A stretch of 64,000 nucleotides of DNA from Mycobacterium uberis (GTDB taxonomy: Bacteria; Actinomycetota; Actinomycetes; Mycobacteriales; Mycobacteriaceae). Position numbers and translations under genes: made by a program. Each line of letters opens with the position of its first letter. Within the stretch, counting starts at the first letter, position 1. The stretch spans positions 41-64,040 of the forward strand of contig NZ_QAYL01000012.1 of the NCBI RefSeq assembly GCF_003408705.1. The letters run 5' to 3'. Under the pieces are notes generated by a model. It ran no database searches, was not told the origin of the DNA, and saw only the letters and a program-made list of their open reading frames with translations. Below are positions 1 through 9,901 of the stretch, one piece after another.

Positions 1-609
1 TTCTCGAGTAACTGCTCATAGCCTGGCTGCAGCCGCAGCGTGGCGAGATGGTCGGCGACACCACCAATCGTAGGCGCATAGCTGCGACCATTATCATTGA
101 CCACGATGACCACCGGACGCGGCGTTGCCGCGATGTTGTTCAACGCTTCCCAACACATGCCGCCGGTAAGCGCCCCGTCACCAACCACTGCGACCACATG
201 TCGGTTGCGATGTCCAGCCAGCTCAAATGCCTTGGCCAGACCGTCGGCATACGATAACGCAGCACTAGCATGGCTGGACTCCACCCAATCGTGTTCGCTC
301 TCGGCGCGAGACGGGTACCCCGACAACCCGGCCTTTTTACGCAGGCTGTCGAAGTTCTGACAGCGACCCGTCAACATTTTGTGGACGTACGCTTGGTGAC
401 CGGTATCGAAGATGATCGGATCATGAGGTGAGTCGAACACCCGGTGCAGCGCCAGCGTGAGCTCGACGACACCCAGGTTCGACCCCAGATGACCCCCGGT
501 GGCCGCCACTTTGTAGATAAGGAATTCACGGATCTCAGAAGCCAGATCCCGTAGCTGCCTCCGGGAAAGACCCTGCAAATCAACGGGCCCGCGGATCTGT
601 TCCAACATT
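1..609 (-). CDS. dxs: 1-deoxy-D-xylulose-5-phosphate synthase, N-terminal part
   Basis: Makes 1-deoxy-D-xylulose 5-phosphate from pyruvate and glyceraldehyde 3-phosphate, the first step of the non-mevalonate isoprenoid pathway, using thiamine diphosphate in the cytosol. About 203 N-terminal residues are visible, starting [11 protein letters not shown]; the rest lies beyond the left edge. The frame is open and contains the [15 protein letters not shown] stretch and the thiamine-diphosphate motif GDGALTGGM near residue 150. It is transcribed away from the CBS-domain gene, with about 190 bases of shared upstream DNA. It corresponds to Rv2682c, whose neighbours match. No sign of decay in the visible part. 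Confidence 0.95.
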
Positions 610-797
610 CCGTTAGTGTACGCAGGTAACGTAAGGATGAGCCCCGCTAAGCGGATAGCCGAACCACCTCTCTGGTAGCGTCAGCCTGCGGTGAGCCGAG
701 AAGTCGGGTCGGCAGCCAGAGTCCTGCAACCCTGGAGTATGATGTGAGCCTCAATGTAGCCCACAACTAACGAACCACACAGACGTATTGTCAGCAC

Positions 798-1241
798 ATG
801 CGCGCCGAGGACATCGCCGAGGACTTTCCGGCAATCAGCATCGATTCAAGTGCGTTAGACGCTGCTCGCATGCTTGCGGAGCACAGCTTGCCTGGACTCT
901 TGGTCACCGACACGTCTGGCAAGCCCTACGCGGTTCTGCCCGCATCCCAGGTGGTGCGATTCATTGTGCCCCGGTATGTGCAGGATGATCCCTCACTGGC
1001 TGGTGTTCTCAACGAATCGACAGCCGACCGGGCTGCGGAAAAGTTGAGCGGCAAGAAGGTCCGCGACGTGTTGCCGGAACATCTCGTTGACGTCCCTCCG
1101 GTCAATGCCGACGACACCATCATCGAGGTAGCTGCTACCATGTCGCGGCTGCGAAGTCTACTGCTTGCCGTGGTCAAAGACGGACGGTTACTCGGTGTTA
1201 TCACAGCGTCACGCCTACTAGGGGCGGCGCTGAGACATTGA
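798..1241 (+). CDS. CBS-domain pair protein (Rv2683-like)
   Basis: Small cytosolic protein of 147 residues made of two CBS repeats (about residues 5-60 and 80-140), the type that usually binds adenine nucleotides and acts as a regulatory module. The second repeat shows the typical pattern [15 protein letters not shown] followed by [20 protein letters not shown]. The ATG at 798 was chosen because it opens directly into the first repeat ([11 protein letters not shown]). It lies 53 bases before the ArsB-type permease on the same strand, so the two may be co-transcribed and it could gate that transporter; this is inference from position. It matches Rv2683 in order and is slightly shorter than I recall for that protein. 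Confidence 0.8.
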   Translation: MRAEDIAEDFPAISIDSSALDAARMLAEHSLPGLLVTDTSGKPYAVLPASQVVRFIVPRYVQDDPSLAGVLNESTADRAAEKLSGKKVRDVLPEHLVDVPPVNADDTIIEVAATMSRLRSLLLAVVKDGRLLGVITASRLLGAALRH

Positions 1242-1293
1242 TCCCGACCAATGCAGTGACAAGTCGCCTGCGGACAGCAGCGCAGGAAGCTCG

Positions 1294-2580
1294 ATGAGTG
1301 CCGTTGTGGTCACCGTGTTTGCGGTGACCTACGCACTGATATCTCATGATCGCTTTAACAAGACACTGGTGGCCCTGGCGGGAGCGGCGATCGTAGTCAC
1401 CTTGCCGATTATCAATTCCGAAGACGTCTTCTACTCGCATGAGACCGGAATCGATTGGGACGTAATCTTTTTACTGTTGGGAATGATGATCATCGTCGGC
1501 ATGTTGCGCCAAACCGGTATCTTCGAATACATTGCAATCTGGGCCGCCAAGCGTACGTATGGCTCCCCACTGCGCATCATGATCCTGCTGGTGCTGGTAA
1601 CCGGCACGGCATCGGCTCTGTTGGACAACGTCACCACGGTGTTGTTGATCGCTCCGGTCACACTGTTGGTATGTGATCGGTTGACGATCAACGCAGCACC
1701 ATTTCTGATGGCCGAAGTTTTTGCCTCCAACATCGGCGGCGCAGCAACCTTGGTCGGCGACCCACCCAACATCATCATTGCCAGTCGGGCGGGGTTGTCG
1801 TTCAACGATTTCCTGATCCATCTAGCGCCGGTTGTGCTCATTGTAATGACTGCCTTCGTTGCTCTGGTACCCCGCTTGTTCGGCCCGTTCGCAATCGACC
1901 CCGACCGAGTCGCCGACATCATGTCACTGGACGAGCGTGAAGCAATCCGCGATCGCGGGCTGCTCATCAAATGCGGCGTTGTTTTGTTACTGGTATTCGT
2001 AGCTTTCATCGCCCATCCGGTGCTACACATCGAGCCGTCACTGGTGGCGATGCTGGGCGCCGGCGTCTTGATCCTGATCGCCGACCTGGAGCGGTCCGAT
2101 TACCTATCCAGCGTCGAGTGGGACACATTGCTGTTTTTCGCAGGCTTGTTCATCATGGTCGGGGCTTTGGTGAAGACCGGTGTAGTCAACCAGCTGGCGC
2201 GGGCAGCGACTACCTTGACCGGTGGCCACGAGTTACTCACCGTCGCCCTAATCCTCGGTGTCTCAGCTCTGGTGTCTGGCATCATAGACAACATTCCTTA
2301 CGTGGCCACAATGACGCCCATTGTATCGGAGCTGGTCGCGGCCATGCCGAATCAAAGCCACACCGACACCCTGTGGTGGGCGCTGGCGCTAGGCGCCGAC
2401 TTCGGCGGCAACCTTACCGCGGTTGGCGCCAGTGCCAACGTCGTTATGATCGGAATCGCTAAGCGGACAGGAGCTCTCATCTCATTCTGGGAATTCACCC
2501 GCAAAGGCATTGTGGTCACTATGGTCTCGACCGCTCTCGCGGGGATCTGCTTGTGGCTGCGTTATCTGGTGATGAGCTGA
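1294..2580 (+). CDS. ArsB/NhaD-superfamily membrane permease
   Basis: Integral membrane protein of 428 residues with about eleven hydrophobic segments and no soluble domain. Two internal repeats carry the family hairpin signatures: [14 protein letters not shown] and [14 protein letters not shown] in the first half, [15 protein letters not shown] and [18 protein letters not shown] in the second. The family includes arsenite exporters, the pink-eyed dilution protein and NhaD antiporters. M. tuberculosis has two adjacent genes here (arsA, arsB1); only one is present. No arsenate reductase or ArsR repressor is nearby, so arsenite is not an assured substrate and an anion or sodium substrate is possible. 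It follows the CBS-domain gene closely and is intact. Confidence 0.85.
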   Translation: MSAVVVTVFAVTYALISHDRFNKTLVALAGAAIVVTLPIINSEDVFYSHETGIDWDVIFLLLGMMIIVGMLRQTGIFEYIAIWAAKRTYGSPLRIMILLVLVTGTASALLDNVTTVLLIAPVTLLVCDRLTINAAPFLMAEVFASNIGGAATLVGDPPNIIIASRAGLSFNDFLIHLAPVVLIVMTAFVALVPRLFGPFAIDPDRVADIMSLDEREAIRDRGLLIKCGVVLLLVFVAFIAHPVLHIEPSLVAMLGAGVLILIADLERSDYLSSVEWDTLLFFAGLFIMVGALVKTGVVNQLARAATTLTGGHELLTVALILGVSALVSGIIDNIPYVATMTPIVSELVAAMPNQSHTDTLWWALALGADFGGNLTAVGASANVVMIGIAKRTGALISFWEFTRKGIVVTMVSTALAGICLWLRYLVMS

Positions 2581-2589
2581 GCTCGGTTG

Positions 2590-3110
2590 CTCAGGTTGAG
2601 CTTAGCGTGAAATCGCCAAAACAGCACCGGAGTCGCAGCCAAAGCCAACAGCCAGATAAGGCCAATATACTAAATAGCCCAGGCCACCCAGAACGCCTTG
2701 GAGGCCAAGTAAAACTCGCAGGATACCAAAGGCGAGGTTTCAACCGGAATTGATAAACCACGGCAAGCAGGGCAGTCCCATGATCAGCATGCCAAGCGCG
2801 CGTACCATAGCTACACTCTGAACTTTGTTGCTGGCCATGACGATGATTATCAGCAGGGTCACCACAGTCGACAGACTGGACAGCAGTCCGATCAGAACCA
2901 GGCCGGGTCTCAGCAGACCACTGAATGATATCGTCGCGACGATATAGACCGTGGTCACCACAAGCACAGCAACTGCCCGATAGGCAAAAACACTCTCAAC
3001 GAGACCAGGGCAACCCACAGCGCAATCAAGGTACCAGCGTCGACTTCGTCTAGTGTCAGTAATGCCACCAACGCACCGATGCTGATGCTGATGCATAGTC
3101 AGGATAAGCG
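2590..3110 (-). pseudogene. ABC exporter membrane subunit remnant (Rv2686c/Rv2687c-like)
   Basis: Remnant of an integral membrane subunit of an ABC-2 type exporter. Read on the minus strand, hydrophobic pieces can be followed across at least three frames: AVLVVTTVYIVATISFSGLL, then MASNKVQSVAMVRALGMLI and PCLPWFINSG near 2740, then AFGIL and WRFHAKLNLS near 2600. The MASNKVQ...LGMLIMGLPCLPWFI segment is typical of the Rv2687c family, linked in M. tuberculosis to fluoroquinolone efflux together with Rv2686c and the ATPase Rv2688c. No intact ATPase partner is visible. The gene is tail-to-tail with the ArsB-type permease, as expected for this locus. Confidence 0.6.
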
Positions 3111-3189
3111 GACAGTACGGACAAAGAATTTCTCACTCACACGATGACAACAGAAAGTGCGGTGGCCAAGCACAACGATCTACACTAGG

Positions 3190-3625
3190 CCGCCAAAGAG
3201 CTCACACTCGTGCTCACTAAGCATGGGCTGCAGTGTATGATTATGTACGCGCTTGCAGCTCCGCTGTTCACCGCACAAACCACCATAATCATTGAGGGAA
3301 TCGGCGAAACGACTGCAGGCACATTCGGGCGCCGTTTCCGACTCACTCAAGATGTTCACCTCGGTCAGCCTGGCCGAATGCGTGCTCACCCCGGGTAGTC
3401 GTCGAGACCACTACCGGCTGCGCGACGACGCCTGGGCGGTCTTGTTCACCAATCAAAACTTCGTGATCTCGACCATGTAGACCGCCGAGGACGGGATCAC
3501 CGCAACTAAGAGCTGGGCAGCGTTGCCCGAGACCGACTGGCCTAGATGCACGACCTCTACGCATTTCTACCGGGCTAGATCCCAGTACTGCTGTAACACT
3601 GGTGGCAGCAGGCTTCTTAGTGACC
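3190..3625 (+). pseudogene. MarR/GbsR-type transcriptional regulator remnant
   Basis: Decayed winged-helix regulator. Across shifting frames one can follow LVLTKHGLQ and ALAAPLFT (first helices), then a helix-turn-helix region ending LKMFTSVSLAECVLTPGSRR, then the wing DHYRLRDDAWAVLFTNQN, and a C-terminal helix with the MHDLYAFLPG...IPVLL pattern typical of GbsR/MarR-like proteins that sit beside efflux genes. Several frameshifts and stops break it. Its position next to the dead ABC exporter suggests it once controlled an export gene, but the target is unknown. Family assignment is from pattern memory only. Confidence 0.55.
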
Positions 3626-3629
3626 TAAC

Positions 3630-4700
3630 AGGTCAACAATGCGACGCATTCGATGTGATGGTTCAGTGGGAACGCATCAAAGAACTTGATCTTCTTGACG
3701 ACGTAACCATGACAACAGTAAAGCCCGATACCACGAGCGAAAGATGCATTCTCACAACCGACATGCACCACTCACAGGACCTCGGTTGCAATCAATAAGT
3801 CGACATCATCGCGTCCTGTGCCTGGCTGCGACGGAGCCAACACCGCTATAGCGGCGCCGGCTTGTTATACCACCAGCTCCCGTCTGACCAAATCGGGCCA
3901 TGACGTCCACCTGCGGCAGATAGGCCAACGCGGGCGGCGAGCGCCGAGGTGTTAGGCGCGGTGTCGACGGCCAAACACCCATCAGGAGTACTCGACAGCA
4001 TAATAAGCTAGCACCGCAGCGAAAACTCCTGCGCCACCCTATAAATATGCTGAAGCCAGGCTGTGCTCAGTCAAAGACCAGATTGCTGTAGACCGCCGTC
4101 GCATCCCGGTGCACCTCCCAAAAACCGCCACCGGCACCCACCAGCTACGTTGACCTACCCACTGCACCGCGTGATAGTTACCCTCGGTCGCCTTGGTCAC
4201 GTTTCTGGTTGCGTTATATGTGGCCCCTCTCGCACCGTGCACACCACATAGCGCGCTGTACGTCGTCGACCGCATCGGTGCGGCTTAGTTGTGGGCGACC
4301 AGTCGATGTCGGCCAACCCATCCACCATTCCAGCCGGTAAGTGTGCACAGCTCGAATCGGTCACCAGTTTTGCCCTATACTATTCGGTCAAAACTCGGAC
4401 GACAGTCCGGCCCGACGTCTAGCCGAACCCGGTGCCGTTCGCCCCAGTGATCGGGTACAACGACGTGGTTCGATTCGCCGACGACTCAATCACCTCGACA
4501 ACTTCTGCGTGCCAATATTTAGAGCCGCGGTCAACGGTGCCTCACACCCATACTCATTCACCGAGCATACGTAGCGGACGAATACAACCCGACCTTCGTG
4601 GCGTGCAACACAGCTGCCGTCGTTCGCGAGGGCACCGGTGACCAGCATCAGTGCTCCGACAGCAGATGATATCGGCGCCTCGGGTTTCCCATCATGGGTA
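3630..4700. other. Decayed stretch without a recognisable gene
   Basis: About 1.1 kb with only short open frames. One block on the plus strand near 3840-3930 reads SSRLTKSGHDVHLRQIGQR, reminiscent of the dinucleotide-binding start of FAD-dependent amine oxidases, but the glycine-rich motif before it is not clear and nothing downstream confirms it. I see no RNA gene or repeat here. It separates the regulator remnant from the stop of the potassium importer. Confidence 0.4.
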
Positions 4701-4713
4701 GCCGGTTTGGTGC

Positions 4714-6717
4714 TCACTCGAATATTCCACGACGAGTATCTCCTGAAGCCGCGTGCAATTGCAGCGCCCTGACACGCTCCGACGAATTCAATTGCCAAGG
4801 AACCGAAGTCACCATAACTCCGGGCATGAACAACAACCTGCTCTTGAGCCGCAGCGCACTCTGATTGTGCAGCAACTGCTCCCACCAACGGCCTACCACA
4901 TACTCCGGGATGAATACCGTCACCACAGTGCGCCGCGACTCTTTGCTGACTCGTTTGACGTATTCGAGTACAGGACGGGTGATCTCGCGATACGGCGACG
5001 CAATAACCTTGAGCGGCACACTGACGTTGCTGTCCTGCCAAGTACGTACCAGCGCACGGGTTTCCACGTCATCTACGCTCACTGTAATCGCCTCAAGCGC
5101 ATCTGGACGAGTCACCCGCGCGTAGGCCAGTGCACGCAGGGTCGGCAAGTGCAACTTCGACACTAGCACCAGGGCGTGATTGCGGCTGGGCAACATCACG
5201 TCATCTTGGGCAGTGGCTTGCTCCTCAAGCTCTCGGTTAACGTTGTCGTAGTGCTTGCGGATAAACTTCATGAGGATGAGCAACAAACCCATCGCAACTA
5301 TCGCGATCCACGCACCGGCAAGGAATTTGGTGAACAACACGACCAGAAGAACTGCACCGGTGGATAGGAAACCGACCGTGTTGACCGCCCGCGAACGCAT
5401 CATCTGACGACAGACCATAGCATCAGTCTCGGCGCACAGCAATCGGTTCCAGTGCCGGACCATGCCGATTTGGCTCAGCGTGAGCGATATGAACACACCG
5501 ACAATGTACAACTGGATCAGCACGGTCAACTCAGCGCGGAACGCAATAATAGCCAAGAGGGCCGCTACCGACAAAAACAGGATTCCGTTGGAAAATGCCA
5601 GGCGATCTCCGCGATTATACAGTTGGCGGGGAAGATAGCTGTGTTGTGCCAGTACCGAACCAAGGACCGGGAAGCCGTTAAAAGCAGTGTTTGCCGCCAA
5701 CACCAAGATCAGAGCAGTAACGATGGCGATGAGCAGAAACCCTATCCGGAAGCTGCCAAATACTGTCTCCGCTAGCTGTGTGACTAGAGTCTTCTGCAGA
5801 TAGCCTGCTGGTACACCACCGAGCTGCGTTTCAGGATCCTCCACCAGCTTGACCCCGACCTGCCGAGCTAACACGATGATGCCAATCAGCAAACTTACCG
5901 CGATTGCGCCCAGCATCAGCAGGGTCGTTGCCGCGTTGCGCGACTTGGGTTTCTGAAAAGCCGGTACCCCATTGCTGATCGCCTCAACACCGGTCAGCGC
6001 TGCACAGCCCGAGGAGAACGATCGAGCCACCAGAAACACCAACGCGAAACCGACGACGTCACCGTGCGCGGCACGCATCTCGAAACCGGCCGATTCAGCC
6101 TGCAACGGATCACCCAACACAAAGATCCGGAACAGTCCCCAGCCGATCATGATCGAAACTCCCACGATGAACGCGTAGGTCGGGATAGCGAATGCCACCC
6201 CGGATTCACGAACCCCACGCAGGTTCAAGGCCATCATCATCAGGATCGCGGCCACACAGAACCACACCTTGTGTGCGGCCACGAACGGTACGGCAGAACC
6301 AATGTTCGACATTGCCGACGCCGTCGACACGGCCACAGTGAGTAGGTAATCCACCATTAGAGCACTCGCCACCGTGAGGCCGGCCGTGTCACCGAGGTTG
6401 GCAGCCACTACCTCGTAGTCGCCACCGCCCGACGAGTAGGCATACACGTTCTGCCGATAGCTGGCCACCACAACCAGCATCACCGCAGCCACCGCTAGAC
6501 CTATCCATGGGGTTAACGAGTACGCCGCCACACCAGCCACCGAGAGCATCAAAAAGATTTCCTCGGGAGCATAGGCCACCGAGGAGATCGCATCAGAAGC
6601 GAAGACCGGCAATGCGATCCGCTTAGGCAACAACGTGTGACTCAGCCGATCACTGCGAAACGGCCGACCAATGAGCAAGCGTCGCGCGGCAGTTGAAAGT
6701 TTATACACGAAAGCCAA
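4714..6717 (-). CDS. KimA-like potassium importer of the APC superfamily
   Basis: Membrane transporter of 667 residues, intact. About twelve transmembrane segments fill residues 30-480, followed by a cytosolic C-terminal domain of about 180 residues. It shares a series of short motifs with Bacillus subtilis KimA (YdaO), a proton-coupled potassium importer: FASDAISSVAY, DYLLTVAVS, SSGCAALTGVEAISNGVPAF, LVLAANTAFNGFP, RGDRLAFSNGI and, near the C-terminus, LLHNQSALRLKSRLLF. It corresponds to Rv2690c, annotated only as a membrane protein as far as I recall. It is divergent from ceoB/ceoC, whose products are RCK-type potassium regulators, which supports a potassium role. Those partners are dead here. 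KimA proteins are often controlled by cyclic di-AMP; this sequence cannot show that. Confidence 0.8.
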   Translation of the reverse strand: MAFVYKLSTAARRLLIGRPFRSDRLSHTLLPKRIALPVFASDAISSVAYAPEEIFLMLSVAGVAAYSLTPWIGLAVAAVMLVVVASYRQNVYAYSSGGGDYEVVAANLGDTAGLTVASALMVDYLLTVAVSTASAMSNIGSAVPFVAAHKVWFCVAAILMMMALNLRGVRESGVAFAIPTYAFIVGVSIMIGWGLFRIFVLGDPLQAESAGFEMRAAHGDVVGFALVFLVARSFSSGCAALTGVEAISNGVPAFQKPKSRNAATTLLMLGAIAVSLLIGIIVLARQVGVKLVEDPETQLGGVPAGYLQKTLVTQLAETVFGSFRIGFLLIAIVTALILVLAANTAFNGFPVLGSVLAQHSYLPRQLYNRGDRLAFSNGILFLSVAALLAIIAFRAELTVLIQLYIVGVFISLTLSQIGMVRHWNRLLCAETDAMVCRQMMRSRAVNTVGFLSTGAVLLVVLFTKFLAGAWIAIVAMGLLLILMKFIRKHYDNVNRELEEQATAQDDVMLPSRNHALVLVSKLHLPTLRALAYARVTRPDALEAITVSVDDVETRALVRTWQDSNVSVPLKVIASPYREITRPVLEYVKRVSKESRRTVVTVFIPEYVVGRWWEQLLHNQSALRLKSRLLFMPGVMVTSVPWQLNSSERVRALQLHAASGDTRRGIFE

Positions 6718-6810
6718 GAGTAAGCCTACCTGGGTTTGGCGGTAGTGTTCTATTAGACGGGAATGGCCCGGACCGAAATCGGCTGGCCAACCCGGGTTGT
6801 CTATTGGTCA

Positions 6811-7470
6811 AGATGCGCAAGAATCAGCCAAGAGGACCTCTAGAGGCGGGTGAGGTCTTCGCTGGCTGGCCGCCTATTCCGGATCGATCACGACGTCGCG
6901 GTGATCGATCTCCAAAGCCCCGCCTCCAAACGGCTCAGCTCGGAGTTCGTCGACGAACGGGTGTTGGGCTAGGAGTTAGACCGCAATGTTCTATTTCGGG
7001 CGGGCATCGAGGAGGCCGGCGCGTTCGCCGCAGTGTCCTCAGGCGACAATTCCAACATCATCTCGACGTAGTTGGCTCGGGAGACCTTCGGTATGAAGCG
7101 AGTGGTTGCCCACATCTACGACGCCAAGCACGCTGAAGCCTAGAACACTTTGGCATCCCCACAATCGCCACCGCGCCCTGGACCACCGATCGCCTGCTCA
7201 ACGCGCTTACCCGAGAGACCTAGATCGCTAAACGACGTGATCCAACCGGTACCGTCACCGTCGCCGAAGTCATGTTGCACGAGAACTGGATGGGGCACCA
7301 GACTACCGGCGCTCGCGTAGCCTTCTTGATACGGTTCGGAGCCAGTGTGTCGCCGGAATCTAAAATCGGTATCCAGGCCGGCGATCAAGTCTACATCGCC
7401 GCGATAGCCGGTCGCGCTGCCGAAATGGTAACCATCGCGGCCTTGCCATCCAGTGAAGACCTCAAGGTGG
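6811..7470 (+). pseudogene. ceoB: TrkA-family potassium regulator remnant, ceoB
   Basis: Broken orthologue of Rv2691, an NAD-binding RCK protein that regulates Trk potassium uptake. After a garbled start, the plus strand reads HDVAVIDLQSPASKRLSSEF, then AGAFAAVSSGDNSNIIS, RETFGMKRVVAHIYDAKHAEA, a frameshift, then VAEVMLHENWMGH, ARVAFLIRFG and IQAGDQVYIAAIAGRAAE. In-frame stops interrupt the protein after VLG, after NIIST and after KHAEA, and the nucleotide-binding glycine motif at the N-terminus is lost. It sits head-to-head with the intact KimA-like importer, the same arrangement as in M. tuberculosis. Confidence 0.85.
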
Positions 7471-7536
7471 GTACAGGGCTATGGAGGTTAAGGCACGCAT
7501 TCCAGCCAGTGTGGCTAGGGTTGAGGAATGGTTCGA

Positions 7537-7940
7537 ATGGAAGTAGCCCGCCGAGGCCAGCGCTGTTAGCTACTCGGTCACCTGTGAACTCGTGGGGAAC
7601 AGTCACGATGTGAACCCGATAGAGCACAACGCCGCCCATGTCGAAATCAACGACATACCCCGCCTTGCACTGGTGGCTAGGCGACACATGCAAGCTGAGT
7701 CTGTTCGAGTCGGTACATCTCGAGGGTTCCGATGTTGTCGTCGCCACGACCGGCGATGACAAGGTCAATGTAGTCCTAAGCCTCTTGGCCAAAACCGAAT
7801 TCGCGGTACCCTGGACGATAGCCCGAGTCAGCGATCCTCGCAACGAATAGCTGTTACCGACACCTGAGGTGTGAATAGAGCGGTGTTGACCCCGCGTATG
7901 CTGACCTCGCTGATCGAGATCGCCCTGCCCGGCAACTAGT
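7537..7940 (+). pseudogene. ceoC: TrkA-family potassium regulator remnant, ceoC
   Basis: Broken orthologue of Rv2692, the second RCK protein of the pair. Readable blocks on the plus strand are VTCELVGNSHDV, then LGDTCKLSLFESVHLEGSDV, VVATTGDDKVNVVLSLLAKTEFAVPWTIARVSDPRNE with a stop, and TPRMLTSLIEIA in another frame. The C-terminal third is missing: at about 7940 the sequence passes into the tail of the oppositely oriented DUF3159 remnant. It directly follows the ceoB remnant. Confidence 0.85.
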
Positions 7941-8600
7941 CACGGCCAGTGTTGGTTTCCAGCTCGACACCAGCGGGTCTGGCTGTCGCACTGTCAGCAA
8001 CGTCGCCGGTGGGCAATATGGCAGACTGAACTGCCTTGATTGTCGCATACGTCACTAGTGCAGCCATCGCGGTCGGCGGTGGGACCATCCCGATCCGCAC
8101 CGCCCTCAGTCAACTAGTCTGGTCGGCATCATAGAGATACCGCTGAACCACGAAGCGGGTGCCGAACACCAAAACCTAGCCGAGCGTGGCGATGTCGAAC
8201 GCGTATACCGTACAGCGCACCTCACATCACGCTTACTGGCCCAGCTCCAGAGGTAGGCGACCAGGGGCCAACAAATTAAGGATCGACACCGCGAAGACCA
8301 CCACCCGCAGCAACGACATCCAGATGCCCAGCAGGAAATCACCCTTGGACTCCCTCACGATGTAGACGATCAACACATACCACGACCCAAAGAATCCGGA
8401 GATTGCCGGCTGCATCGATTCCCGGCAAATCAACCCCCAAAACACGACCAGCACAGCCACATCCAGTGCGCTTTTGATCGCAGGTAGCGAACCAGACACG
8501 CTGGAAACCATCAAAAAAGTCACCACAGGCAGCGACAAAATAAATTAAGATCTGGCCACCCCAGCCTACCTGAACTGCGCCAGCACGTGCTCCGGGCCGG
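7941..8600 (-). pseudogene. DUF3159 membrane protein remnant (Rv2693c-like)
   Basis: Decayed small membrane protein. The longest frame (8233-8538) starts at SLPVVTFLMVSSVSGSLPA and contains the family features of alternating hydrophobic helices, RESMQPAISGFFG and SKGDFLLGIWMSLLRVVVFA. After a frame change, FVVQRYLYDADQTS and a final hydrophobic helix AALVTYATIKAV are seen down to about 8000. Order and orientation match Rv2693c. Function of DUF3159 is unknown; it lies beside potassium genes in mycobacteria. Confidence 0.75.
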
Positions 8601-8689
8601 CGCGGCTAGCGAACACGCGATACACACGAGTGCAGCGGCGGTGTGGATAGCGTCCGTACTTTTGAATCGCTGGCAGCCGTCACCATTGA

Positions 8690-9057
8690 ACTTCGTAACA
8701 CGGATTTTAGATGGCCTTGCCCCCGTTGTTAAACTGAGGTAGCCGACCCCGTACCCACAGCATCCACCTCGAGTCTATGCCGGGATCCGATTCTGACCCA
8801 ACCACACCAGCGTGGAAGGTGTCACTACCGGAGAACAATTCGGCGTGGGCCCCGCCAGCGCATCCTTTGCCGTTGGTTTCCAATGTTACTGCAGCGTACC
8901 CACCATGATGACCTCCTGGCCACGACGACAATCAATCTCACATTGGGCGCCGAACGCTAATTACCTCAGTCAGATAACTCCTCAGAATCGCGTTGCTCCA
9001 GGTCCTTCGTCAACTGACGGGGCAGCCGGCACAGATAATCTGGGGCCCTCATGGCCA
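8690..9057 (-). pseudogene. OB-fold protein remnant (Rv2694c-like)
   Basis: Decayed orthologue of the small OB-fold protein Rv2694c (about 122 residues). The start reads MAMRAPDYLCRLPRQLTKDLEQ and RDSEELSD; after stops and frameshifts come LETNGKGCAGGAHAELFSGS and IDSRWMLWVRGRLPQF, ending NNGGKAI. At least two frameshifts separate the pieces. It faces away from the intact Rv2695-like gene with about 100 bases between the starts. Confidence 0.8.
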
Positions 9058-9157
9058 TCCTTGACACTGGCCATCCAGATATCAACCTTTCCATCTGTGC
9101 CAACGGCCACCGTAGACCTGTTGGTTCCCCGGCACCACAACCGGGCAATATCAAGGG

Positions 9158-9856
9158 GTGGCTATCAATTTACGTGATGTTACAACCGTGTTGTTGCCTG
9201 GCACCGGATCCGACGACGACTACGTCTATCGGGCATTTTCAGGACCACTACACCGGGTCGGCGCGGTCGTGCTGACGCCGCCACCCCAGCCAGACCGGCT
9301 GATCGACGGCTATCTGTCCGCTTTGGACGAGGCTGCGTGCGCAGGTCCGATCGGTGTCGGCGGTATCTCGATCGGTGCAGCGGTGGCTGCCGCGTGGGCG
9401 CTTGCTCATCCCGAGCTCGCCGTCGCCGTACTGGCCGCGCTGCCAGCCTGGACCGGACCACCAGGATCAGCGCCAGCTGCCCTCGCGGCACGATATTCGG
9501 CATCGCAGTTATGTCGCGATGACCTGGCAGCGACCACGACGCAGCTGCGGGCATCAAGCCCACCTTGGTTGGCCGACGAACTGGCCCGCTCGTGGCGCAG
9601 ACAGTGGCCACGGCTGCCCAAAGCTATGGAGGAAGCAGCGGCATACGTCGCACCGAGCTGCGCAGAGCTGGCCCAGTTAGCCGCGCCACTGGGGGTAGCC
9701 GCCGCGGTCGATGATCCGATCCACCCGCTGCAGGTTGGTGTAGATTGGGTGACTGCCGCGCCACACGCCGCATTGCAGACGGTGACGCTCAACCAGATTG
9801 GCACAAACACCGCCGCACTGGGTGCTGCCTGCCTGGCCGCCCTCGCACTCACCTAA
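9158..9856 (+). CDS. Alpha/beta-hydrolase-like protein (Rv2695-like)
   Basis: Intact protein of 232 residues, alanine-rich, no signal peptide. It starts MAINLRDVTTVLLPGTGSDD and has a nucleophile-elbow-like motif GVGGISIGAAVAAAWALAHP near residues 65-85, where the central serine would be the nucleophile, and a late aspartate-containing segment VAAAVDDPIHPLQVG. These suggest an alpha/beta hydrolase fold, but the catalytic triad is not certain and the substrate is unknown. It is syntenic with Rv2695. The ATG at 9158 is preceded by an AAGGGGTGG stretch that can serve as ribosome binding site. Confidence 0.8.
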   Translation: MAINLRDVTTVLLPGTGSDDDYVYRAFSGPLHRVGAVVLTPPPQPDRLIDGYLSALDEAACAGPIGVGGISIGAAVAAAWALAHPELAVAVLAALPAWTGPPGSAPAALAARYSASQLCRDDLAATTTQLRASSPPWLADELARSWRRQWPRLPKAMEEAAAYVAPSCAELAQLAAPLGVAAAVDDPIHPLQVGVDWVTAAPHAALQTVTLNQIGTNTAALGAACLAALALT

Positions 9857-9901
9857 TCCAGCGACAATGTGCACGGGGAATCGGAACGTGAAGAAGTGGG
9901 A

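Noticed and set aside
1431-2030. 199-codon open frame on the minus strand
   Set aside because: It lies opposite the ArsB-type permease and has no family pattern; the plus-strand gene explains the region.
3800-4010. Possible FAD-dependent oxidoreductase start (SSRLTKSGHDVH)
   Set aside because: No clear glycine motif and no downstream support; kept only as a remark.
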